A DNA stretch of 8,313 nucleotides from positions 1 to 8,313 of the forward strand of contig JAWOBX010000040.1 of assembly GCA_046484125.1 (NCBI GenBank), read 5' to 3'. Shown one piece after another: positions 1 through 7,018 of this stretch. Origin of the DNA: JBGLNL01 sp046484125 (lineage in GTDB: Bacteria > Chloroflexota > Dehalococcoidia > SZUA-161 > SpSt-899). Every line of letters starts with the position of its first letter. The first letter of the stretch is position 1. Both the position numbers and the translations under genes were made by a program. The notes beneath the pieces are model-generated. The model was not told where the DNA came from. It ran no database searches and worked only from the letters and a program-made list of their open reading frames with translations.

Positions 1-4
1 CTTG

Positions 5-125
5 CTGAAGAGGTTCCTCAAGTGAACTCTGATCAACCCCTGAACCCCCAATCATGGGGGGACTTATAAAGCTGGGGGGCACCCCCAGCCCCCCGAAGCC
101 ACCTCACACTGAAGAGGTGACTTAT
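5..125. repeat. R1 repeat copy 1 and flanking half-unit
   Basis: This copy contains AGAGGTTCCTCAAGTG (9-24) and AACTCTGATCAACCC (25-39). Both recur at 4620-4688, the second identically and the first with one mismatch. A second partial CTGAAGAGGT followed by ACTTATA lies at 109-125, 104 bases after the first. AGAGGTTC and GAACTCT within 9-30 can pair with one bulge. It sits in the 180-bp gap after the ATPase, where no gene is visible. Confidence 0.5.
71..89 (-). terminator. Possible terminator hairpin downstream of the ATPase
   Basis: GCTGGGGG (71-78) pairs with CCCCCAGC (82-89) around a 3-base loop. On the minus strand the stem is followed by UUUAUAA. It lies about 90 bases past the ATPase stop. 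The stem is strong but the U-tract is short, so the call is tentative. Two further small inverted repeats are adjacent: CCCCC/GGGGG at 45-60 and CACCTC/GAGGTG at 100-119. Confidence 0.35.
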
Positions 126-180
126 ATACTTGTGATCGTATACTGGCGGCTGTCGGGCGGTGTCCGGATAATTCGCGCTG

Positions 181-2949
181 TTATGTGGCAAGAGCCTTTC
201 CATTATTGCCGCGGAACTTGCTCCACCGCTCCACTATAAACTCTTCGAGTTCGGTTATTAAAAGGCCGGGAAGACCCAGCAGAACGATCATAATCCACCA
301 GTGGGCCGGGAACGGTTCGGTTCTGAGCGGATTGAAGCCCAGTTGAGGCAGCGCATAGACGATGATAATCTGTATCCCGATCGTGGCCAGTATCCCAATG
401 TTCATCCACCGGTTGGAGAAGGGGTTCATACTGAAGACCGATTTAGTCAGTGATCGTGCCGTAAGCAGGTAAAAGACATGAACCATCATCACGGTCATGA
501 AGGCCGCTGTCTGTGCCTGGGTCAAGCGTTCCTCATCGACGGACGCGCCGGAGACGGCGTCTGACCCAAAAATGTAAAAGACAGCGAAAGCCGCGCCGGC
601 CATTACCAGTGAGACGAGGCCGACTTTACGAAAAAACAACCTGTCGGCTATTGGTGTTTTCGGGTCGCGCGGAGGCCGGTCAAGAAGACCGGGTTCGCGT
701 GGTTCCCAGAGGAGCGGCAACGCCAGCGCGACAGCGTCGTATAAGTTGATCCACAATATGTGTATGGGCTCCAGGGGCAGACGGTTTGCGAAAAGGACCG
801 AGAACGGGATGAGGGCTATGGCCCCCATTATCAGCAGGGCTTGCCCGCCGTTGGTGGGGAGCGTGTACAGGATCACTTTTCGGATATTGTCAAAAACATG
901 TCTTCCTTCCTCGACGGCGGCTACGATGCTGGCAAAGTTGTCATCCATAAGGACCATGTCGGCCGCTTCCTTGGTGACGTCCGTCCCTTTGATTCCCATG
1001 GCAATACCCAGATCGGCTGTCTTCAGCGCCGGGGCATCGTTCACCCCGTCGCCGGTCATGGCCACTATATGGCCTTTTCGCTGTAATTCCTTCGCTATCC
1101 GGTACTTATGTTCCGGTGCCACTCTGGCGTAAACTGAGACCGTCTCAACCATGTCATACAGCTCATCATCTTTCATCTTCGAGAGCTCTTCCCCTGTCAG
1201 TACAACGCTGGACTCGTCGGCGATCCCGAGCTGCTGGGCTATGGCCCTGGCGGTCAAAGCATGATCTCCTGTAATCATGACCACCCGGATACCGGCCCGC
1301 TTACAGTTGGCGATGGCCTCAACCGCCTCTTCCCGCGGAGGGTCGATCATTCCCTGGAGGCCGAGAAATGTCATTCCCTCCAGGTCCGCCGGGGTAATGG
1401 ACGTCTTATCCGAGGGGAGGTGCTTATAGGCCATGCCGATCACCCGGAGCGCCTGCCCGGCCATTTCGTCGATCTTCTGCGATATGACTTCGGGTTCCAT
1501 AGATTCGGCTTTCCCGTTAACCGTCTCATCCCGGCACATGCGAATGATTACTTCGGGAGAACCCTTCACATACAAGACCGTGCCCTTCGAGTCCTGATTG
1601 AGGGTGGCCATGTATTTGACTTCCGAATCAAACGGTATTTCATCGAGCTTGACCGCGCCGTTTGTGATGCCTGCTTTTTGAGCCGAAACCAGCAGAGCTC
1701 CTTCGGTTGGATCGCCCAGAACCACATATTGGCCATCGGTCTCGTCGAGGTGGGCGTCATTACATCTGAGCCCTGCCGTGAGTGTCTGGTAGAGATCCTC
1801 CTTCTCCTGTGGGTTCACTGGGTCACCTTCGGTGGAAAACTGGCCACTGGGCTCGTATCCGGAACCAGTCACATCATAGTCTTTCCCGCCCGTGTAGATG
1901 TGCACCACGGTCATCTCGGACCTTGTAAGGGTTCCTGTCTTATCGGAACAGATCACGGTGGTGGAGCCAAGGGTTTCAACGGCAGGCAACTTGCGAATGA
2001 GTGCGTTCCTGCGGGACATGGTCCTGGCCCCAAAAGCCAGGGCGATGGTCAGGATGGCTGGCAAACCCTCCGGTATGGCGGCAACTGCCAGTGACACCGA
2101 GGCGAGGAAGGAATCGACGAAGTCATAAACGCCTATGAATGCACTAATAATCATGTTGATAGCAGCCAGGATCAGGATGCCGATGATCAGGAGGCGGGTG
2201 AATTGCGCCATCTTCCGGACCAATGGAGCATTTCTGGCCAAGGATGTTTCCTCCATCAGCGCGGCTATGCGTCCAATCTCGGTTCTCTCGCCTGTGGCCA
2301 CCACCACACCTCGCCCAGATCCGCTGGCGATGAAAGTCCCGCTAAAGGCCATGCAGTTCTGGTCCGCCGGAGTCAGTCCTGTTCTGGATATCGCATCCGT
2401 TCCCTTCTCCACAGGCACCGACTCGCCAGTTAGGGCGGCCTCTTCCGCCTTCAAATTTCGCGCGTAGAACAGGCGGAGGTCGGCGGGGATAAGGTCACCT
2501 TCTTCAAGGAGGACGATGTCGCCCGGGACCAGTTCCCGGGCCGGGATTTCTTTCCGTATACCATCTCTGAGGACGGTGCATTCCGGCACCATCATTTCGG
2601 TCAGAGCCTGCATCGAAGCTTCCGCCTTGCCCTCCTGAATGAATCCAATGATGGCGTTGGCGAATACGACGATCAGGATGACGACAGTATCGGTAAAATG
2701 TCCCAGAATAGCCGTAACGATGGCGGCAGCTATCAGTACATAAATGAGAGCGTTCTTGAATTGCAGCAGAAACCGTAAGAGTGCGCTGCTCTTCTTGAAT
2801 TTCAATTCATTGTAGCCGTATTTCGACAGCCTTGAGCGCGCGTCATCAGAGGAAAGTCCTTCTTGGCTCGTGGCCAGAGACTCGAGTGCGTCCGCCACCG
2901 CCATCTGGTACCATTCCATGGCATTGTGGGAAGAATCCTTACCGTTCAT
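181..2949 (-). CDS. P-type cation-transporting ATPase (P2-like), substrate unassigned
   Basis: This 922-residue inner-membrane pump should couple ATP hydrolysis to cation transport through a phospho-aspartate intermediate. Visible parts in order: N-terminal cation-ATPase domain (about 12-80), TM1-TM2 (about 60-107), actuator domain with TGES at 174-177, TM3-TM4 with PEGLP at 293-297, phosphorylation motif DKTGT with Asp336, nucleotide-binding KGSPE at 462-466, DPPR at 536-539, TGD at 560-562, hinge TGDGVND at 632-638, then six C-terminal helices (about 690-900). Length and domain order fit a complete P2 pump. Ion-site residues differ from SERCA: Glu294 is kept, Asn700 is kept, Gln703 replaces SERCA Glu771, and TM6 reads NLYDA (735-739), with Asp at the Thr799 position and Ala at the Asp800 position. 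Ca2+ specificity therefore cannot be assumed. The ATG is preceded by a weak AGG six bases upstream; Met11 is an alternative start. The reductase gene lies upstream on the same strand. Confidence 0.96.
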   Translation of the reverse strand: MNGKDSSHNAMEWYQMAVADALESLATSQEGLSSDDARSRLSKYGYNELKFKKSSALLRFLLQFKNALIYVLIAAAIVTAILGHFTDTVVILIVVFANAIIGFIQEGKAEASMQALTEMMVPECTVLRDGIRKEIPARELVPGDIVLLEEGDLIPADLRLFYARNLKAEEAALTGESVPVEKGTDAISRTGLTPADQNCMAFSGTFIASGSGRGVVVATGERTEIGRIAALMEETSLARNAPLVRKMAQFTRLLIIGILILAAINMIISAFIGVYDFVDSFLASVSLAVAAIPEGLPAILTIALAFGARTMSRRNALIRKLPAVETLGSTTVICSDKTGTLTRSEMTVVHIYTGGKDYDVTGSGYEPSGQFSTEGDPVNPQEKEDLYQTLTAGLRCNDAHLDETDGQYVVLGDPTEGALLVSAQKAGITNGAVKLDEIPFDSEVKYMATLNQDSKGTVLYVKGSPEVIIRMCRDETVNGKAESMEPEVISQKIDEMAGQALRVIGMAYKHLPSDKTSITPADLEGMTFLGLQGMIDPPREEAVEAIANCKRAGIRVVMITGDHALTARAIAQQLGIADESSVVLTGEELSKMKDDELYDMVETVSVYARVAPEHKYRIAKELQRKGHIVAMTGDGVNDAPALKTADLGIAMGIKGTDVTKEAADMVLMDDNFASIVAAVEEGRHVFDNIRKVILYTLPTNGGQALLIMGAIALIPFSVLFANRLPLEPIHILWINLYDAVALALPLLWEPREPGLLDRPPRDPKTPIADRLFFRKVGLVSLVMAGAAFAVFYIFGSDAVSGASVDEERLTQAQTAAFMTVMMVHVFYLLTARSLTKSVFSMNPFSNRWMNIGILATIGIQIIIVYALPQLGFNPLRTEPFPAHWWIMIVLLGLPGLLITELEEFIVERWSKFRGNNGKALAT

Positions 2950-2971
2950 GCGTTACCTGAGAAAGCTCTGA

Positions 2972-3193
2972 TTAATCCCGTGCAGTCCGGAACATCGTCG
3001 ACATTTTTAAACCCGGCACACGGTTGCCAGGCTTAATTCCGTTTCCATCGATTGGTTGGTCCGCCCCGAGATTCAATGAACTCGCCAGCGAGTTACGTGC
3101 TTTGCCGTTAACGAATAGTGAATACTGAAAGAGTGTCATCCATACAAAGTATGGCACAGACTTTACTATGCCTTGGCTCGCCCGGTTGTCCAT
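2972..3193 (-). CDS. Possible small ORF or coding remnant between reductase and ATPase
   Basis: A 73-codon frame starts inside the last 28 bases of the reductase gene and stops 22 bases before the ATPase ATG, a spacing that would suit a small gene in an operon. The product has a short hydrophobic stretch (about residues 14-28) and a C-terminal GIKPGNRVPG segment. This weakly recalls the GxRxPG tail of FAD-binding monooxygenases, but that is only a resemblance. No clear Shine-Dalgarno sequence precedes its ATG. The same DNA contains two short inverted repeats, CCATAC/GTATGG at 3140-3154 and AACTCGC/GCGAGTT at 3079-3094. It could be a real small protein, the tail of a lost gene, or chance. I do not recognise a family. 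Confidence 0.25.
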   Translation of the reverse strand: MDNRASQGIVKSVPYFVWMTLFQYSLFVNGKARNSLASSLNLGADQPIDGNGIKPGNRVPGLKMSTMFRTARD

Positions 3194-4539
3194 ATCCGCT
3201 GAGCGATTATCTCGGCCACTTTTAGGAGCGGGTATGCGTTTGGGGCGGCGGTGAGTAGCGAATGAGTGCCCACCTGCTCGATGAGAATGGAATTTACCGT
3301 CATTCGGTTCTGAATGGCCAATCCGATTAAATTGGTGAGCTCGCCGGTGCTTATCCCGCCGACAACTTCTCCGCCCAGTATTACCCCGGAATCTCGGGCT
3401 ACGATCAGCTTGACCATTTGTTCATGGGTACCGGGGAGGCTTTTGGGATGCTTGTCTACACCTGTATAAGTGGCTGTAAAGATATTGAAATTCATGTGCT
3501 TGGCCACCTTCTCGGTGATGCCGGCCGAGCCAAAAGCCGTGTCCCCAATCGCGGTACAGAAGATGGGTACCGTTCCCGCGAATGTCATTACCGCCGACAG
3601 GCGAAAGAGGTTAATAGCGGCAATCCTCGCTTCAGCGCACGCAGTTGAAGCCAGCATGATGTGATTGGGCCTGCCCGTAAGGAAAAATCGAGTCTCGGCA
3701 CAGTCACCAGCGGCCAGGATATCGGGATTCCTCGTTCTCATGTATTGATCCACAGGAATGGCCCCGGTTTCACCAGTGGCGATACCAGATTGCTCCGCCA
3801 GTGAAGTCTGTGGCCGGTAACCCGTGGCCAGGATGACGGCGTCGGCTTCCAGACTTTCACCATTACTCAAGAGGACGCCCGTAGCTACCGAATCTCCCAC
3901 GATCCCCGTGGCCTCAATACCGCATATAACTTTAATACCCCGGTTTTCAAGCATGATCCGGGCCTTGCTGCCTGCTTCGTCATCAAAGGCGGTCCCCAGT
4001 AAGTGAGGCAATGCCTCGACGATGGTAACCTGTTTCCCCGCGTCGGCAAGCTCATAGGCAACCTCGAAACCGACGAATCCTCCTCCAATTATGACTATCT
4101 CTCCGCAACTCTCAAGCGATGCCACCATCTTTTCAACATGCTGGTTATCCTTGGGTATAGTGAACACATTCTCAATCTGCCTGCCTTCCAGCCAGCGAGG
4201 GACATCCGCGACTGAGCCGAGTGCCAGGATAAGCTTGTCGAAACGGATTTCCGAACCGTCGGCGGTTTTGCACGCGTGGTTATTTTGATCGATTGAAACA
4301 ACCTCATTGGTTTCTATCGCGACGCCCATCTTTTTGAGCGAATCGTCCGGGACCTGAATTTGAGTGGTGTCACTGAGACGACCAAATACATATGGTATGC
4401 TACACGGGTCGATCACCTGAGATTCCTTTCGAATGAGCATGAATCGTTTGGTAAGATAGAAAGACTTCCCCGTAATAGCGGCCGCCGCCCCCGAAATTCC
4501 GCCACCGATAATCAAAACATCTGTGTGTGTTCTTGACAT
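3166..4539 (-). CDS. FAD-dependent pyridine nucleotide-disulfide oxidoreductase, CoA-disulfide reductase/NADH oxidase type
   Basis: This 457-residue cytoplasmic flavoprotein is predicted to use NAD(P)H to reduce a disulfide, polysulfide/persulfide or O2. Seen: FAD Rossmann motif GGGISG at 12-17; a single redox cysteine, Cys46, in PCSIPY (45-50); NAD(P) Rossmann motif GGGFVG at 152-157; ATG near 238-240; the second FAD motif AAGDCAE (276-282); and a C-terminal dimerisation domain (about 320-450). The CxxPY arrangement is the signature of the one-cysteine branch (CoA-disulfide reductase, NADH oxidase/peroxidase, NADH-dependent persulfide reductase), not of the two-cysteine glutathione or lipoamide reductases. 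No rhodanese domain follows, so it is the short form. The start is well supported: AAAGGAGG lies 11 bases upstream of the ATG. The physiological substrate cannot be read from the sequence. It lies upstream of the ATPase on the same strand, 216 bp away. Confidence 0.93.
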   Translation of the reverse strand: MSRTHTDVLIIGGGISGAAAAITGKSFYLTKRFMLIRKESQVIDPCSIPYVFGRLSDTTQIQVPDDSLKKMGVAIETNEVVSIDQNNHACKTADGSEIRFDKLILALGSVADVPRWLEGRQIENVFTIPKDNQHVEKMVASLESCGEIVIIGGGFVGFEVAYELADAGKQVTIVEALPHLLGTAFDDEAGSKARIMLENRGIKVICGIEATGIVGDSVATGVLLSNGESLEADAVILATGYRPQTSLAEQSGIATGETGAIPVDQYMRTRNPDILAAGDCAETRFFLTGRPNHIMLASTACAEARIAAINLFRLSAVMTFAGTVPIFCTAIGDTAFGSAGITEKVAKHMNFNIFTATYTGVDKHPKSLPGTHEQMVKLIVARDSGVILGGEVVGGISTGELTNLIGLAIQNRMTVNSILIEQVGTHSLLTAAPNAYPLLKVAEIIAQRIWTTGRAKA

Positions 4540-4550
4540 GAATCCAACCG

Positions 4551-4558
4551 CCTCCTTT
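4551..4558 (-). promoter_or_regulatory. Strong ribosome binding site of the reductase gene
   Basis: On the minus strand this reads AAAGGAGG, 11 bases before the ATG at 4537-4539. It fixes the start of the flavoprotein and shows a canonical bacterial anti-Shine-Dalgarno interaction. Confidence 0.8.
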
Positions 4559-4564
4559 ACCTGT

Positions 4565-4595
4565 TAACCAACTTGTAACCAGCAGGAGATAACCA
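4565..4595. promoter_or_regulatory. Three TAACCA direct repeats upstream of the reductase gene
   Basis: TAACCA occurs at 4565-4570, 4576-4581 and 4590-4595, just upstream of the ribosome binding site of the minus-strand reductase gene. Spacings of 11 and 14 bases place them on roughly one DNA face. They could be a regulator site or chance. No convincing -35/-10 pair was found nearby. Confidence 0.2.
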
Positions 4596-4619
4596 CGTTT
4601 GGTTTGAATTAATAAAGGT

Positions 4620-4688
4620 AACTCTGATCAACCCTTTTGAATTCCCCGGACTCCCGTAGTCACCACCTGTTCAGAGGTTCCTAAAGTG
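4620..4688. repeat. R1 repeat copy 2 (permuted order)
   Basis: The blocks appear as AACTCTGATCAACCC (4620-4634, identical to 25-39), CCCGTAGTCA (4653-4662, identical to 5040-5049) and AGAGGTTCCTAAAGTG (4673-4688). The order is a rotation of that in copies 1 and 3, which implies a unit of about 70 bp in a former tandem array. It lies in the leader region of the reductase gene. Confidence 0.5.
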
Positions 4689-4776
4689 CATATTTTGTTA
4701 AAAACTGGATTCCCTCGAGTTAAGTCCGAGTGTATCATAATGTGATTGCGAGTTTCAATCCGTATTTGTACGTAAA

Positions 4777-4945
4777 CCAGTGTACTGTTCCTGACGGTTC
4801 TGTACAAATGTTTCGCAATGTTCTTTTTAACTCATTGCTTCACCGAGTAACAAACACAGGGCGGCGGGGCGGGAAATTTAGTAAGTCATATAAGTGATAT
4901 AATCATATAATCCAAAGTCCGGTTGTTTATGGGACGATACACTGG
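4777..4945. mobile_element. MITE-like element, copy A (short centre)
   Basis: This 169-bp element is bounded by CCAGTGTACTGTTCC at the left and GGGACGATACACTGG at the right, which are imperfect inverted repeats (12 of 15 positions match). The left half is clearly homologous to copies B and C, sharing most bases of the segment that runs through TGTTTCGCAATG to CATTGCTTCAC. The right half matches C in its GGCG/GGGG stretch and in the (A)AAGTCCGGTTGTTTA...GGGACG end. It has no ORF of note. The centre is a short spacer (about 4844-4858). Small size, terminal inverted repeats, several local copies and no transposase indicate a non-autonomous element (inference). Confidence 0.7.
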
Positions 4946-5163
4946 TGTACTGTTCCTGACGCTTCTATACAGATATTTCGCAATGCTGTTTTCACCTCTG
5001 ATTCGGAGGTTCCTTACGGTATCTTAGATCACCCCTAAACCCGTAGTCAGGAAGGTGGCAACTTACAAACATTGACAAACTACATAGCGGGTGGTGGGGA
5101 TAAGGTTGAGTACCTGAATACAATTATTATCATGGAAAGTCCGGATATTTTCAGGACGCCTGG
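4942..5163. mobile_element. MITE-like element, copy B (interrupted by R1 repeat)
   Basis: The left end, CTGGTGTACTGTTCC (4942-4956), shares its CTGG with the right end of copy A. The left arm runs to TTTTCACC at 4989-4996. The right arm resumes with CATTG at 5070, then GGGTGGTGGGGAT, AAAGTCCGG and a decayed end AGGACGCCTGG. The last five bases before CTGG that A and C have are missing or altered, so the right end looks eroded. Between the arms sit 73 bp of the R1 repeat (4997-5069). Orientation is the same as A and C. Confidence 0.62.
4997..5069. repeat. R1 repeat copy 3, inside mobile element B
   Basis: Seventy-three bases separate the two arms of element B. They contain GGAGGTTCCT (5005-5014), a divergent CTTAGATCACCCC (5023-5035) and CCCGTAGTCA (5040-5049), then GCAACTTA. 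The block order and length fit one full R1 unit. No obvious flanking target duplication is visible. Confidence 0.5.
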
Positions 5164-5511
5164 TGCAATAACACCCTCTGGCGTACCCTTCGGAAGGCAG
5201 AGTGCTATATATTCGTTCTTTTGTTCGTTAGAAATTCTAGGACTTATTCCCAGCCCAGACCAGGAATACTAAGGGAAGTGGGGAATCGGATTGTCGGTTC
5301 AAGTCGGATTGACACATCTTTTCCTTCAGAGCGGGATCAGTGGCAAAAGGGGATGCCAATACGCGTGCGAATCAATCCCTGTTTCCCGGTAACAACTATG
5401 AGAAGAGAGCCGCTGATGGCCGGCCTGTTGCCTAAATAATGCTCCGGGGTTCCAACGGTGTTACAATAGCACTGGTCGGGTAATACAGTCGGCAGACATT
5501 TGGCATGACAT
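5164..5511. other. Intergenic stretch upstream of the MFS gene
   Basis: No convincing gene is seen in these 348 bp. Short open frames exist, but none resembles a family. A nested inverted repeat lies at 5172-5204: inner CCTTCGGAAGG (5187-5197), outer CACCCTCTG/CAGAGTG with a two-base bulge, followed by a T-rich stretch. A TTGACA at 5308 has no good -10 partner, and a TACAAT at 5462-5467 has no good -35 partner. This is the presumed leader and promoter region of the transporter gene, possibly containing decayed coding DNA. Confidence 0.4.
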
Positions 5512-6834
5512 ATGGCGGAATCTGTTACTAAGAATGAACCGGTTGGTTCTACCAGCAGACCCGAAGGATTTCTCTCAAGGCACAGGCCGTTTATCGTTGT
5601 CTGGCTGGCGCTGTTCGTCAGTATAGCCGGTATCGGCATGGTGAGTCCCCTCCTGCCTGTATTCGCTGAGGATATGGGCGCCAGTGGAATCTGGCTTGGA
5701 CTCTCATTCTCCGGTTTTGCCATCACACAGGTTCCATTAATGCCGGTTGCCGGCAGGCTTTCAGACAGATTCGGAAAGAAGCTCTTTCTATGGTCCGGAC
5801 TCGTGATCTATACTGCTGCGGCGATAGGATACGTGTGGTCCCCCGGCTACCACGAATTGGTATTGTTCAGGATGTTGAGCGGTGTCGGCGCGGCCATGGT
5901 AATTCCGACCGCGTTTGCTTATGTCGGTGAACTGGCGCCTCTTCGCTATGAAGCCAGATATATGGCACTTTTCAATATGGCCCTTATAGCGGGCTTCGGG
6001 ATCGGTCCTGTGCTTGGTGGAGTTGTGTACGACGTCTTTGGCATGGATGCGGCCTTCGGCAGTATGGCGATATTGAGCTTGCTGGGCTCTTGCGTTGTTT
6101 TCGTTTTTCTGCCAAAAACAATAGGTATTCCCGTAACGGCCTTCCAATCAGGTACGCCAGAACATAAAGCGCCTGTCAGTTCTTACGGAAAGGTGTTGAG
6201 AGATGACGGGGTTCGGGGTATCATAACTTTCCAAATGACGTATGGACTGCTATTCGGTACCGTGCTCAGTTTCATCGGAATCTGGATGACGGCCGAAATA
6301 GGCACCACTGTTGCCCAGGTAGGGATCGTGCTGGCCGCGCGAGTGCTGGTGAATGGAACTCTCGCCTATCCTTTCGGTTCGCTCGGCGATCACATGAATC
6401 GGGCGCTACTCGCTACCACAGGGATGCTGATAGTAGTCGCGGGGACGTTCTCAATTCCATGGCTGGGGAGTTTCGCTGCATTACTGATTCTATTCGTGTT
6501 GATGGGCGCGTCCGAAAGCATGGGCCTGCCATCCATCAATGCGATGGCGGTTGAGAAGGGCCGTGATATGGGTATGGGCTCCGTAATGGGCATATCAAAT
6601 ATGGCTATGTCGCTTGGCCTTGTCGCCGGCTCGATATTCGGGGGATTGATAGAGGATTTCAGGGGAATAATCTCTGTATTTCCCGCCGCTGCCGTACTCG
6701 GTGTGGCAGGCATCGTAGCGTTTAATATTTTTATGCTGAGAAGTGGGAGGTTACCCGAAAGGGTTCCGCCCGGTTTTCAACCGGATATAGAACGCTCGGC
6801 CCCTGAGAAACCGGGGGACACGCCTGACGGGTAA
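5512..6834 (+). CDS. MFS transporter, DHA1-like drug/metabolite efflux type
   Basis: This 440-residue integral inner-membrane protein is a proton-coupled secondary transporter, probably exporting a small molecule. Twelve hydrophobic helices can be placed at about 26-50, 59-80, 91-109, 114-137, 149-172, 180-200, 234-258, 266-290, 297-316, 319-339, 356-379 and 384-408, with a central cytoplasmic loop at 201-233. Loop 2-3 carries motif A, GRLSDRFGKK (81-90, Asp85). TM4 has Arg120 followed by GVGAA. TM5 has a motif-C-like GFGIGPVLGG (161-170), typical of drug:H+ antiporters. The related loop 8-9 sequence is GSLGDHMNR (289-297). The C-terminal tail is short, polar and proline-rich. An in-frame stop lies at 5506-5508, so the ATG at 5512 is the first possible start. 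No good Shine-Dalgarno sequence is visible before it. The substrate is unknown, and no regulator gene adjoins it. Confidence 0.94.
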   Translation: MAESVTKNEPVGSTSRPEGFLSRHRPFIVVWLALFVSIAGIGMVSPLLPVFAEDMGASGIWLGLSFSGFAITQVPLMPVAGRLSDRFGKKLFLWSGLVIYTAAAIGYVWSPGYHELVLFRMLSGVGAAMVIPTAFAYVGELAPLRYEARYMALFNMALIAGFGIGPVLGGVVYDVFGMDAAFGSMAILSLLGSCVVFVFLPKTIGIPVTAFQSGTPEHKAPVSSYGKVLRDDGVRGIITFQMTYGLLFGTVLSFIGIWMTAEIGTTVAQVGIVLAARVLVNGTLAYPFGSLGDHMNRALLATTGMLIVVAGTFSIPWLGSFAALLILFVLMGASESMGLPSINAMAVEKGRDMGMGSVMGISNMAMSLGLVAGSIFGGLIEDFRGIISVFPAAAVLGVAGIVAFNIFMLRSGRLPERVPPGFQPDIERSAPEKPGDTPDG

Positions 6835-6844
6835 GCAGGGTCGG

Positions 6845-7018
6845 GGAATCGTCTTCACAGTAGGCAACGTAAATGGTGAATATGAGGTAAAAGGATCGGT
6901 CAAGGATGTTACCATCGTGAAGTCGAATCAGTGTGAGGTTGTAGCAGGATGCCGCGGTGGAACTGTAAAGCGCGTTACAGGTAATTGCATGGCTTATCCG
7001 CTAGTGTACTGTCCCTAA
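6845..7018 (+). pseudogene. Start-less coding-like fragment, 3' end of an unrecognised gene
   Basis: The frame is open from 6791 (inside the end of the MFS gene, in another frame) to a TAA at 7016-7018. From about 6845 it reads as a plausible beta-rich protein, dense in Val, Gly and Lys, with three Cys (for example GNVNGEYEVKG, then CEVVAGCRGG and VTGNC). There is no ATG, and no usable GTG or TTG near the start, so it looks like the tail of a gene whose 5' part is gone. Its last codons run into mobile element C, which supplies the present stop. Removing the element restores CTA GAC GTC TGA, so the older frame would have stopped after three more codons. No family is recognised. It could also be a fortuitous open frame. 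Confidence 0.4.

Noticed and set aside
1261..2094. Long 277-codon plus-strand frame opposite the ATPase
   Set aside because: It lies wholly inside the well-supported ATPase gene on the other strand, and its translation resembles no family. It is an antisense shadow.
4885..4915. Two TATAAT boxes inside element A (4898-4903 and 4906-4911)
   Set aside because: The region is simply AT-rich, and no -35 element lies at a suitable distance upstream of either box.
4620..5069. CRISPR array as an explanation for the short repeats
   Set aside because: Copies are divergent, unevenly spaced, in rotated block order, and one lies inside a mobile element. There are no regular spacers and no cas genes.
5221..5439. 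72-codon plus-strand frame upstream of the MFS gene
   Set aside because: It needs a non-ATG start, has no ribosome binding site, and the translation suggests no family. It is kept only as part of the intergenic description.
5337..5726. 129-codon minus-strand frame across the MFS start
   Set aside because: About 215 bases are antisense to the start of the MFS gene, and the rest is low-information intergenic sequence with no recognisable domain.
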